Source: JAXGZG01 sp040771825 (GTDB taxonomy: Bacteria > Bacillota > Sulfobacillia > Fermentithermobacillales > Fermentithermobacillaceae). Taken from it: DNA of 64,000 nt. Where the stretch lies: positions 310,001 to 374,000 of the forward strand of contig JAXGZG010000004.1 of the NCBI GenBank assembly GCA_040771825.1, given 5' to 3'. The stretch's first letter is position 1. Each line of letters opens with the position of its first letter. Position numbers and translations under genes: made by a program. Under the pieces are notes generated by a model, which saw nothing but the letters and a program-made list of their open reading frames with translations, did not search any database and was not told the origin of the DNA. Below, piece after piece: positions 1 to 6,772 of this stretch.

Positions 1-2
1 GT

Positions 3-299
3 ATATCAGTCGGCATCGGGAACAACCTGTTTGCACCGGATAAGGAAATCACCCGGCAGGAGATGTTTACACTGCTTTACAATGCACTAACGGTAATTGG
101 TGAAATCCCTGAAGGAAATTCCGGCAAGAATCTTTCGGACTTCAGTGATGCTACCAGCATTTCTTCCTGGGCTGAGAACGCTATGACATTGCTTATTGAA
201 ACGGGTATCATTAGCGGCAGTAATGGGAAACTCTCTCCCACCGACAGCACAACTCGAGCGGAAATGGCACAGGTGCTATATAACTTGTTGACAAAGTAA
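3..299 (+). CDS. S-layer homology (SLH) domain protein, C-terminal end
   Basis: The reading frame is open from the left edge of the window, so this is the last 98 residues of a longer gene whose start lies outside. The visible part holds the end of one SLH module (FAPDKEITRQEM, then LLYNAL) and one complete module (FSDATSISSWAENAM, then GIISGSNGKLSPTDSTTRAEMAQVLYN). SLH modules anchor secreted proteins non-covalently to secondary cell-wall polymers, and C-terminal placement at the very end of the protein is usual. The functional part of the protein is not visible. A strong terminator follows directly, so this is the last gene of its unit. Confidence 0.85.
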   Translation: MSVGIGNNLFAPDKEITRQEMFTLLYNALTVIGEIPEGNSGKNLSDFSDATSISSWAENAMTLLIETGIISGSNGKLSPTDSTTRAEMAQVLYNLLTK

Positions 300-324
300 T
301 CTAGACCTAGAAAGAAGATACAAG

Positions 325-369
325 AGCAGAAAGTCAGCTGCCTTCCATAGTGACTGACTTTCTGCTTTT
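325..369 (+). terminator. Rho-independent terminator of the SLH gene
   Basis: A perfect 13-bp stem (AGCAGAAAGTCAG at 325-337 with its complement at 354-366) encloses a 16-nt loop and is followed by TTT. It lies 26 bp after the SLH stop codon. Confidence 0.8.
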
Positions 370-399
370 GTGCTGCTCTTGAACTTCTCCCGGATTTCC

Positions 400-679
400 G
401 TCGCCCGACAAGGACAAGCGGAAGGGGGCTTTCCGAATCCATCTCGAAATTGAGGAGGAACACGATCTCCTCAAATATCTCCTTGTCCAAGAGGTGAACC
501 TCGTCCACAATGACTACTTGGTTTAGGCCATGGACGCAGCGCATGAGTTCCATGTCCCTGTGCAGAAGCCGGAATCGCCCCCGCAAAAGTCGTTGCACGC
601 CCAGTTGATTGAAAAGACCGTTGTAGTTGTAGAAGTGTCTCGGCGTCAGTTTGGAGTTTGCTAACGAGGCTGTTGCCAA
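400..679 (-). pseudogene. Remnant of an ExeA/TniB-like AAA ATPase of a transposable element
   Basis: On the minus strand the translation contains FYNYNGLFNQLGVQ, HRDMELMRCVHG, VVIVDEVHLLD and FLLNFEMDSESPLPLVLVG. This is the Walker B half of the ExeA/TniB/IstB-type ATPases that accompany transposases. The Walker A half and the C-terminus are missing: similarity stops at about position 400, beyond which the frame runs antisense to the SLH gene and its terminator. No transposase or terminal inverted repeats are visible. It lies just outside the left attachment site of the integrated element, so it is an older scar independent of that element. Family assignment is by motif recognition only. Confidence 0.6.
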
Positions 680-724
680 AGTGGCTATGCAGGTTGGTGA
701 AGTGGAAAGATAGGGTTTCTAGAG

Positions 725-769
725 TGGTCGGGGCGACTGGACTTGAACCAGCGACCTCATGGTCCCGAA
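725..769. repeat. attL: 45-bp duplicate of the 3' half of tRNA-Pro
   Basis: This segment is identical over 45 bp to 8114-8158, which is the tRNA-Pro gene from the anticodon loop to the encoded CCA. Identity ends exactly at the anticodon-loop side (left copy continues TAAC, right copy CCAT). The left copy lacks the 5' half of a tRNA and cannot be functional. Duplication of a tRNA 3' end with one intact tRNA next to an integrase is the classic footprint of tyrosine-recombinase integration. Confidence 0.93.
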
Positions 770-920
770 TAACACGGGGTGCGTTCCAGCGGGTTTCGTT
801 GCGTATCACAAAAGCCTGTTTAGCAGGGATTATCCCGGTATATTCCTCTCGCACATTCGCTTCCGTAAAGCCTAATTTCATCGTCTAGTTTGTACGCTAG
901 TGTGTACGGTTTCGCGGCGT

Positions 921-2030
921 CTAGCCGTCCCATTCCCATCCTGTCACGTTCCTGTAAGCGGCCCGGCAGTCTCTTTCAAACCGGCTTGCGTAGGCGTACT
1001 TCCATTGGGGAAACTTCTGATTCCATCTTCTCATCTTCCAGGGCCATGGGCCGGGTGTCTTCGCGGCAAACACGGCCAGGCCGATATGTTTCACTGTGAG
1101 CGTTCGGGTGTTCCTGCCGAAACCGTGTTGGCTAAAGAACTCCTGCCGTTCGCTGAGGTACAAGTCCCTGACCTTATCCCCTGTTAGGTGGGGCGAGACT
1201 TCAAGTGTTATCCTGTGCAGGCCATATACAGCGTCATACTTCGTCCCCACTGTGGCGCGGCTTACAGGAAAGGCTTCACTTGTAAGGATGAAGTGAACGG
1301 CCCACTGCTCCGGCCAGATAGTCTGATATGTCGCGGCGAGCCTCTTCAGGCGGCCCAGAGTGCCGTTCGCGTTTATGAGGGCCGTTCCGGCTATCTCCGA
1401 ACCAGGCACAACATATAGCAGTTTTTCGCGGTTTACGCCTACCGGGTAGAACTTGCCTTCCTTGTGCGCGGTGGCAAAAGCCTGGGCCTGCCGAACGACT
1501 TCCTCTCCCCAGCCTTCCGAATCGTTCACGGTGAAGGTGAATCTTAACGAGCGGCCTTCCTTTTCGGACATGGACGCGATCCACTGAGGGACCTCTTCGG
1601 ACGTGAGCAGTTGCCCGTTCAGAATTTCCTGCCGGAACGCGCGAATATCCTCTTCCCTATTGGCAAGGGCCGCGACGATTTCCGATATGGCCCGGAAACG
1701 TCCGTCGCGAGGGGCTTCCCGCGTGGATTCTTTTGGGGAGGCTGGCTTCCCCTTGTGCTTGGGTAGCCTGGGGCCGCGAGAAAGGTGTTCTTTGTAGGCG
1801 TAGAAATCCCCTATCTTGTCTTCTACCCTGCCAAGGAGGTAATCGAGTCCCTCCCCCTGCCGTCTCTCTTCTCGCGTGTTGGCGTTCTGTATGAAGTTAT
1901 CGTCGCTATCTTCGATCTGTATCCAGACGGCATCCCACGACTTTGGCTTCACGCGGTTCAGATCGCGAATGTCCTCAGGAATAGCCTGCTCCACTGCGGT
2001 TTTCCACTGTCGGGCATCAAGCAGTGACAT
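921..2030 (-). CDS. Unknown protein of the integrated element (369 aa)
   Basis: I do not recognise a family. It is a soluble, charged protein without signal peptide or membrane segment. The N-terminal 110 residues are rich in Arg, Lys, Glu and Asp, with a low-complexity Lys/Pro/Ser stretch near residues 88-105. The C-terminal half is better structured and ends in a basic, Trp-rich tail (KMRRWNQKFPQWKYAYASRF). It is the only rightward-opposed gene of the element and is divergent from the HTH gene at 2130, so it occupies the position where satellites and prophages often carry a repressor or cargo gene. Nothing in the sequence shows a DNA-binding HTH. ATG start at 2030. Confidence 0.7.
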   Translation of the reverse strand: MSLLDARQWKTAVEQAIPEDIRDLNRVKPKSWDAVWIQIEDSDDNFIQNANTREERRQGEGLDYLLGRVEDKIGDFYAYKEHLSRGPRLPKHKGKPASPKESTREAPRDGRFRAISEIVAALANREEDIRAFRQEILNGQLLTSEEVPQWIASMSEKEGRSLRFTFTVNDSEGWGEEVVRQAQAFATAHKEGKFYPVGVNREKLLYVVPGSEIAGTALINANGTLGRLKRLAATYQTIWPEQWAVHFILTSEAFPVSRATVGTKYDAVYGLHRITLEVSPHLTGDKVRDLYLSERQEFFSQHGFGRNTRTLTVKHIGLAVFAAKTPGPWPWKMRRWNQKFPQWKYAYASRFERDCRAAYRNVTGWEWDG

Positions 2031-2060
2031 ATTAAGTCCCCCTTAACTTGTCAAACCCAA

Positions 2061-2076
2061 TGGTATTGTACTACCA
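2061..2076. promoter_or_regulatory. Inverted repeat between divergent genes, candidate operator
   Basis: TGGTA at 2061-2065 and TACCA at 2072-2076 form a palindrome with a 6-bp spacer. It lies in the 99-bp gap between the divergent genes at 921-2030 and 2130-2342, a natural place for an element regulator to bind. A TTGTCA hexamer sits just upstream at 2048-2053. No binding protein is identified. Confidence 0.3.
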
Positions 2077-2129
2077 AGGACAGCCCGTGACAAGCGAAAA
2101 CGGGCTTCGACCAGAAGGAGGGAGAAAAC

Positions 2130-2342
2130 ATGCAGGCCAAGACGGTTTCACGAAAACCGAGCATTCCCCCGGCTGTCTACAATGTTCCCGAAATTGCGGC
2201 CCTGCTGGACCTTAACTTGATCGCCACTTATGAGCTAACCCGGCGGGAGGGCTTCCCGGCGATCAGAATCGGGCGGCGGGTGATTGTGCCGAAGGCCGCG
2301 TTTCACGCGTGGTTGGACGGACAGGCGGCGGCTGGGAAGTGA
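2130..2342 (+). CDS. Excisionase-family (MerR-like/HTH_17) DNA-binding protein
   Basis: A 70-residue protein containing the compact winged-HTH of excisionases and AlpA-like activators: VYNVPEIAALLDLNLIATYEL (helix-turn-helix), then FPAIRIGRRVIVPKAAFHAWL (wing and final helix). Such proteins bend DNA at attachment sites or activate element genes. The start is set by a strong AGGAGG 9-11 bp upstream of ATG 2130. It is the first gene of the plus-strand early operon, immediately ahead of the ATPase gene, which suggests a transcriptional or replication-control role, while the second HTH protein near the integrase is the more likely excisionase. Confidence 0.75.
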   Translation: MQAKTVSRKPSIPPAVYNVPEIAALLDLNLIATYELTRREGFPAIRIGRRVIVPKAAFHAWLDGQAAAGK

Positions 2343-2355
2343 CGCGAAACAAAAA

Positions 2356-2375
2356 GCCTCCGATGGCGCGGAGGC
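2356..2375 (+). terminator. Weak hairpin after the HTH gene
   Basis: GCCTCC/GGAGGC forms a 6-bp stem with an 8-nt loop, with no clear T-run (GTGTT follows). It may attenuate transcription into the downstream gene, or mask its ribosome binding site region. Confidence 0.25.
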
Positions 2376-2393
2376 GTGTTGGGAGGATGGCAG

Positions 2394-2708
2394 ATGTCTT
2401 CTATCTGGATCTTACCAAAATACGTCGATGAATGCGACGTTCTGCGGCTGAAACCTTACTACGTCCCGAATCCATACAACCTGCTGGAAGATCAGATCCG
2501 CTACCATCACGAAGACCTGCCCGGAATGGATGATGACGAACTGGCCTGCGAGCGCTTCAGAATCCAATTCGTGTTGGCCTTCTGCGACGTCTCGCATCGG
2601 CGTTCGGCCTATACGTGGATCCGGGAACGGTCAAAGGCGGTTGCCGAGGAGGTGGCGCGCCGTGGCAACAGACATCTGGGGAAGGCTTCCCGAAACACAA
2701 GACGTTGA
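2394..2708 (+). CDS. Small unknown protein of the integrated element (104 aa)
   Basis: Not recognised. The protein is acidic in its first half (VDECDVLRLKPYY, MDDDELACERF) and basic at its end (RRGNRHLGKASRNTRR). It has no signal peptide or membrane segment. ATG 2394 is preferred over the upstream GTG 2376 because GGGAGG lies 7 bp before it. The 3' end overlaps the start of the ATPase gene by 47 bp in a different frame, so the two are translationally coupled and probably act in the same process. Confidence 0.6.
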   Translation: MSSIWILPKYVDECDVLRLKPYYVPNPYNLLEDQIRYHHEDLPGMDDDELACERFRIQFVLAFCDVSHRRSAYTWIRERSKAVAEEVARRGNRHLGKASRNTRR

Positions 2709-4299
2709 AGAAGATGAGCACAGGAACAGGAAATCGAATCAAGCGCAGATCCTGATCGCGCTTGCAGGTGACGCGGCCCTGTTCCATACTCCTGACGGCG
2801 AACCCTACGCAGATATTTCGGTGAACGGGCATGGCGAAACGTGGCCTCTAAGGAGCCGGGGCTTCCGGCGCTGGCTCCTGCGGCGCTTCTATGAGAACCA
2901 GGGGAAGGCACCGGGGGCGCAGGCTGTGCAGGACGCGTTGGGAGTGTTGGAGGCGCAAGCTTGCTTCGACGGTTCTGAATCGCCAGTGTTTATTCGGCTT
3001 GCCGAACTGGGCGGCAGGATATACCTGGATCTGTGCGATGATGGCTGGCAGGTTGTCGAGGTTACACCGGCAGGCTGGAGGGTATTGGATAAGTCCCCCG
3101 TGAAGTTTCGGAGGGCCAAAGGGATGCTTCCCATACCCTGGCCGGAGAAGGGTGGCAGTATCGAAGACCTTCGGCCTTTTGTGAATTGCCCCGGTGATGC
3201 CGAATGGATTCTACTTGTCTCATGGCTACTTGCGGCGCTGAAACCTACCGGGCCATATCCTGTGTTGGCGCTTCAAGGCGAGCAGGGCAGCGCGAAAAGC
3301 ACGTCTTCCAGGGCGGCACGTTTACTGGTTGACCCTAACATTGCGCTTCTTCGAACCCCTCCTAGGGACGAGCGCGACCTTGCGATCGCGGCGAACAATT
3401 CCTGGGTGCTTGCCTTCGACAATCTGGCGGGCGTTCCTAACTGGCTAAGCGATTCGCTATGCCGAGTCTCAACAGGCGGCGGGTTTTCTACCCGGACCCT
3501 CTACGAGAACGACGAAGAAACCATCTTCGACTTTATGCGGCCTGCGGCTGTGAACGGAATCGAGGAAGTCATATCCCGGCATGACCTACTAGACAGGACT
3601 CTCATTGTGACCTTGCCTGCTATCCCAGAGAGGGAGCGACGGGACGAGCATACATTCTGGGCGGCCTTCGAAGAGGCAAGACCCCGAATTCTGGGGGCGC
3701 TTCTTGACGCTGTGGCGGCAGGGCTTGCGAACTGGGCCGCGGTGAAGCTGGACAAGCTCCCCCGAATGGCCGACTTTGCCAGGTGGATTGTAGCCTGCGA
3801 ATCGGCGCTTCCGTGGGAACCCGGCGCGTTCATGGCGGCATACAGGGGGAACCGGGCTGACGCGGTGATGCTTGCGCTGGAGGCTGACCCCGTGGCGGTG
3901 GCCGTGACTGAACTCCTGGATGACAATGACTTCTTCGAGGGGACCGCGAGCGAGCTTCTTGACGCGCTAGAGACTTGCGTACCCGACAAGGTGCGGAACG
4001 CGAGAGGATGGCCGAAGGCGGCTAGGGCGCTGTCCAACAGGCTTCGAAGGGCAGCTACCTTCCTTCGGCAGACGGGCCTGGTCATTGAGTACGACCGCGA
4101 GCCGGGCGGGAAGCGTCGCAGGCTCATTAGATTAAGGAAGGAATCTTGCGTCCCTAGCGTCCCTAACGTCCCGACAAACGACAAACCCCTGCTAGATGAC
4201 TGTATTATCTGGGTGCCAAGCGGGACGCAAGCGGGACGAAGCGGGACGCAAGCACAGGAAGTATCGTCCCGAACCGAAACCACTGACACGCTGGAGTAA
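2662..4299 (+). CDS. Primase/helicase-type ATPase of the element
   Basis: The 545-residue product has a P-loop GEQGSAKS at residues 206-213 and a hydrophobic strand ending in a Walker B-like FDN around 249-254. These are followed by ISRHDLLDRTLIV, a typical arginine-bearing segment of DUF927/virulence-associated-E-like ATPases found in phage and plasmid replication proteins. The first 200 residues contain no visible primase catalytic motif. The last 40 residues are a low-complexity Thr/Gln/Ser tail. GTG 2662 is chosen because GAGGAGG lies about 9 bp upstream; longer in-frame starts would read through the previous gene. Its likely role is unwinding or loading at the element's replication origin after excision. 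Confidence 0.75.
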   Translation: MATDIWGRLPETQDVEEDEHRNRKSNQAQILIALAGDAALFHTPDGEPYADISVNGHGETWPLRSRGFRRWLLRRFYENQGKAPGAQAVQDALGVLEAQACFDGSESPVFIRLAELGGRIYLDLCDDGWQVVEVTPAGWRVLDKSPVKFRRAKGMLPIPWPEKGGSIEDLRPFVNCPGDAEWILLVSWLLAALKPTGPYPVLALQGEQGSAKSTSSRAARLLVDPNIALLRTPPRDERDLAIAANNSWVLAFDNLAGVPNWLSDSLCRVSTGGGFSTRTLYENDEETIFDFMRPAAVNGIEEVISRHDLLDRTLIVTLPAIPERERRDEHTFWAAFEEARPRILGALLDAVAAGLANWAAVKLDKLPRMADFARWIVACESALPWEPGAFMAAYRGNRADAVMLALEADPVAVAVTELLDDNDFFEGTASELLDALETCVPDKVRNARGWPKAARALSNRLRRAATFLRQTGLVIEYDREPGGKRRRLIRLRKESCVPSVPNVPTNDKPLLDDCIIWVPSGTQAGRSGTQAQEVSSRTETTDTLE

Positions 4300-4368
4300 T
4301 GAGTGATTCGGGACGCAAGGGACGGACGGGACGATGAAATTCATTCTGATTCTAGGGGGTGGCCAAAC

Positions 4369-4728
4369 ATGGTGGGAACCATCACCAGGGTTGCAAGCGG
4401 CTTGTACGCAATTGTAGCAGGCGAAGATGGCCGTTTGTTCACTGTCTACCGAGATTCCTTCCGAGGGCAGCAGGCCAAGTTGACCGTGGGCGACATCGTT
4501 AGATTTCGGCCTGATGGCAGAGATGGCGACTTTGCGACTGACCTCCAGACAACACCTTACTGCCGATGGCAGGACCCAGACGGGGCATGGGGACCTTTGT
4601 TGTGGCGCGAGAGACTTCCGCGCGGCGCCTGGGGGCGTTACCTATGGGACGTCGCACGCCAGAATATGAGCGCATGCGCGGTTGAGGGCATCACCTTGTC
4701 AGACATCGAAAGGGGGACGACGGCATGA
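4369..4728 (+). CDS. Small unknown protein, possibly OB-fold (119 aa)
   Basis: The first 60 residues (VGTITRVASGLYAIV, GDIVRFRPDGRDGDF) have the strand spacing of a short cold-shock/OB-like barrel, but the nucleic-acid-binding RNP motifs are absent, so the assignment is tentative. The second half is rich in Trp, Arg and Gly. ATG 4369 is chosen for AGGGGG 9 bp upstream; GTG 4303 is an alternative. The stop codon overlaps the next ATG (ATGA at 4725), so it is translationally coupled to the HExxH protein. Confidence 0.55.
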   Translation: MVGTITRVASGLYAIVAGEDGRLFTVYRDSFRGQQAKLTVGDIVRFRPDGRDGDFATDLQTTPYCRWQDPDGAWGPLLWRERLPRGAWGRYLWDVARQNMSACAVEGITLSDIERGTTA

Positions 4729-5345
4729 GGTATGCCGTGATAGCAGAAGAGCAGATCGACAGCGAATACCGGAACCATGCTACCCGGATGGTGGCGCACG
4801 CGGCGACGCTGACGGGCCTGGACGCATGGCTGACCGTGGCGTGGTTTGTCCCTGAAGCGCAGTCGGCATACTACCGAACGACTGGGCAAACGGTGTCCGC
4901 TGACGAAAATATGCTGGGGCGTTTTGACCCGGCGTATCCCGACACCATATTCATCCGCTACGGAGAACCCTTGCGCGAAACCCTGGCAACCATTGCACAC
5001 GAAACCTGTCATGCGGCGCACTATCGGATCGAGCCCGCATTCCGAGGAGCGACCGCGTGTGGCGTAGCAGACGAACTGGCCGAACACGCGCTAGCCACGT
5101 TTAACCCGGATAATGGCGGCGAACTTGTGGCCTATGCCACAAGAAGCCTAGAGAACGACAAGCGGCTGGCGGCACTGCGCAAGCTCAGTGGCGATATTGT
5201 GGAGACCTGCAAGGAAGTCCAGCGGCTAGGCAGCGACGATCGCGTCCCTCTGGCGCGTGTAGAAGCGGCCCAGCAGAGGACCCGCGACCTTTTGGCCGAG
5301 TACAACCGTTTGGCACTTGCTTGCGGGCGCAAGCGTGTTGGGTAG
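4725..5345 (+). CDS. HExxH putative zinc metallopeptidase-like protein of the element
   Basis: The 206-residue product carries AHETCHAAHY, in which H92-E93-T-C-H96 matches the HExxH zinc site of zincins. A third ligand is not obvious; Glu or His residues at DELAEHAL, about 25 residues on, are candidates. The preceding PDTIFIRYGEPLRETLATI resembles the strand before the active helix in such enzymes. There is no signal peptide, so it acts in the cytoplasm. The C-terminal third is a charged helix. The ATG overlaps the upstream stop codon. The substrate is unknown; metallopeptidases in elements can cleave repressors or anti-phage factors, but nothing here shows which. Confidence 0.65.
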   Translation: MRYAVIAEEQIDSEYRNHATRMVAHAATLTGLDAWLTVAWFVPEAQSAYYRTTGQTVSADENMLGRFDPAYPDTIFIRYGEPLRETLATIAHETCHAAHYRIEPAFRGATACGVADELAEHALATFNPDNGGELVAYATRSLENDKRLAALRKLSGDIVETCKEVQRLGSDDRVPLARVEAAQQRTRDLLAEYNRLALACGRKRVG

Positions 5346-5352
5346 CGAGAAC

Positions 5353-5601
5353 GTGAACGCGCCAAGGGAACGGACAAAACGGCCAGAGACACGGGCAAGC
5401 CACATTACGAGAACGGACTGGATCGAGGTGTCCATCTACGAGACACCCGGCAGAATAAGGCTGCAACACTTTCCCGTTGACCGTGAGACTGGCGAAGCGA
5501 GGCCCGGACCCTGGGTTATGTTGACGGCGAACGACTTCAGCAAGAATCCCTGTGCACTCAACACGCTCATTGAAACGCTAAGCAGTTGGCGGCAAGTTTA
5601 G
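5353..5601 (+). CDS. Small unknown protein (82 aa)
   Basis: Not recognised. The product starts with a basic segment (PRERTKRPETRASHITR) followed by a compact region DWIEVSIYETPGRIRLQHF and PWVMLTANDF that looks like a small beta-rich domain. The start is uncertain: GTG 5353, TTG 5338 and TTG 5317 are all possible and none has a good ribosome binding site, so translation is probably coupled to the preceding gene, with which it overlaps or abuts. A gap of about 160 bp without a gene follows. Confidence 0.5.
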   Translation: MNAPRERTKRPETRASHITRTDWIEVSIYETPGRIRLQHFPVDRETGEARPGPWVMLTANDFSKNPCALNTLIETLSSWRQV

Positions 5602-5763
5602 GGATGGCCCGGGGATGGCTCGCGCTGTGGTGGATGGCGCGGCTATCCCCCTACCCTTTCAAAAAAGCGTTTGCCTACGCGGGGACCGACCTTGGGCCCT
5701 TCGCTAACAACGCGAGATCCCAAAACATGACCGGGGGATCACCCCCGTAGGAGGTTGAAACCT

Positions 5764-6120
5764 ATGGCAACCAAAGCGGAACCCCTGATCACTCATCCTG
5801 AAGCTCGACGAATCCACAAGACGGTGATCGCGGCGTTGAGGCGGGATGGCCGTCTAGACAATAGCACCAGGCGGCTTGCCGATGACCTTGCACTTCTGGA
5901 GGAAGTCAAGCAGAACCTAATGGCAGATATCAAGAGCCGTGGCGTGGTGGAGTGGTTCACGAACGGCAAACAAGAGATGTGGCGCGAGAACAAGAGTGTC
6001 GCGGCTGTCTACAAGGCCGTAGAACAACAGAGAAAGTTGCAGGCAGAACTCCGACTGACCCCGGCGAGCGGCCTAAGGCCTGACGGTGCCAGGGAGCTTG
6101 ACGAATTTGAGCGATTTTGA
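5764..6120 (+). CDS. P27-family-like phage terminase small subunit
   Basis: The 118-residue, helix-rich protein has the layout of P27-type small terminases: an N-terminal helical region (LADDLALLEEVKQNLMADI), the GVVEWFTNGKQE turn, RENKSVAAVYKAVEQQRKLQAEL and the closing LRLTPASGL signature. Small terminases recognise packaging sites and feed DNA to the large terminase. ATG 5764 is preceded by AGGAGG at a good distance. No large terminase or portal gene is present in the element, so if functional it would redirect a helper phage's packaging machinery, as in known phage satellites. Family assignment is from motif memory and needs a profile search. Confidence 0.6.
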   Translation: MATKAEPLITHPEARRIHKTVIAALRRDGRLDNSTRRLADDLALLEEVKQNLMADIKSRGVVEWFTNGKQEMWRENKSVAAVYKAVEQQRKLQAELRLTPASGLRPDGARELDEFERF

Positions 6121-6196
6121 GGCCGTCTAAAACGCCTGGACGATGAATCCCCCCAGTCCCATGCTGATCGCGCGTCCTGGGGGCTTAGAATGAGCG

Positions 6197-6225
6197 TGGT
6201 ATCTGTCGTAACAATCCATTATAAT
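6197..6225 (+). promoter_or_regulatory. Promoter before the excisionase-integrase genes
   Basis: A consensus -10 TATAAT at 6220-6225 is preceded 17 bp upstream by a poor -35 (TGGTAT). It lies in the 152-bp gap after the small terminase and just ahead of the HTH gene, so the right-hand genes (HTH, unknown, integrase) likely have their own promoter. A GC hairpin (stem 6150-6156/6177-6183, no T-run) sits before it and may end the upstream transcript. Confidence 0.55.
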
Positions 6226-6272
6226 GCTAGACACTACCGAATAAAGCGTGATAGACTTGTCCCAGGAAGGAG

Positions 6273-6476
6273 GTGGCAAAACTGCAGCAGGAGTTGATGA
6301 CCGTCCGCGAGGCGGCGGCGTACTTGCGCGTGAACCAACGGACTGTATTACGCCTTATCGAGCGCGGCGAACTAAGAGCGGCGAAAGTGGGTAGCAGGTG
6401 GAGAGTGGCCAGGGAATCCGTTGTGGGGCTTGTGCAGGGAAATGAGCCGAACAAAGATAAGGAGGGATCGGAGTGA
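6273..6476 (+). CDS. Excisionase-family HTH protein, probable Xis
   Basis: The product carries the HTH_17 fold: LMTVREAAAYLRVNQRTVLRL, then IERGELRAAKVGSRWRVARESV. It is the typical 60-70 residue size. Its position directly before the integrase favours a role as directionality factor. The start is ambiguous: GTG 6273 overlaps the strong AAGGAGG at 6267-6273. ATG 6297 is in frame but spaced only 3 bp from its own AGGAG, and CTG 6282 has the best spacing to AAGGAGG. The stop codon overlaps the next start (GTGA). Confidence 0.75.
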   Translation: MAKLQQELMTVREAAAYLRVNQRTVLRLIERGELRAAKVGSRWRVARESVVGLVQGNEPNKDKEGSE

Positions 6477-6754
6477 GCAAAGAGCCGAGAGTCTTCAAGG
6501 TCCTGGACAAGATGGCGCAGGACACAATCGAGGCGTTGCCCGAACTACTGGCAGACAGCGAGGGTTACGCTAAGGCTTCCGAAGAGTTGAAGGAGGCCCA
6601 CAATACGTTCAGACCGAGCGGAGAGGTTGAGGATGCTTACCTAAAGCTCGAGGCAGCCGATAACTGGGTGAACACACTGGAGATGGTTGCGGTATACCGG
6701 CGGGGCTTTCTGCATGGCTTGCAGTTGGGTATGAAGGCGTCGGAGCAGGGATAG
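6473..6754 (+). CDS. Small unknown acidic protein (93 aa)
   Basis: Not recognised. Helix-rich and acidic (MAQDTIEALPELLADSEGY, ASEELKEAHNTF, EVEDAYLKLEAADNWV), with no membrane segment. GTG 6473 overlaps the stop of the HTH gene and has AAGGAGGG upstream. The integrase follows after 18 bp, so it is co-transcribed with the recombination genes. Small acidic proteins in this position are common in elements of this type, and no function is visible. Confidence 0.6.
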   Translation: MSKEPRVFKVLDKMAQDTIEALPELLADSEGYAKASEELKEAHNTFRPSGEVEDAYLKLEAADNWVNTLEMVAVYRRGFLHGLQLGMKASEQG

Positions 6755-6772
6755 TCGGAAGGAGTGATTCCG

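Noticed and set aside
725..769. A second tRNA-Pro gene
   Set aside because: Only the 3' half is present; no acceptor 5' strand or D arm, so it is an att duplicate.
471..881. 136-residue minus-strand frame across attL
   Set aside because: It reads through the duplicated tRNA half and the ExeA remnant; no ribosome binding site and no family.
3501..4289. 262-residue minus-strand frame
   Set aside because: Antisense to the primase-type ATPase, with Ser/Arg-rich composition typical of a shadow frame.
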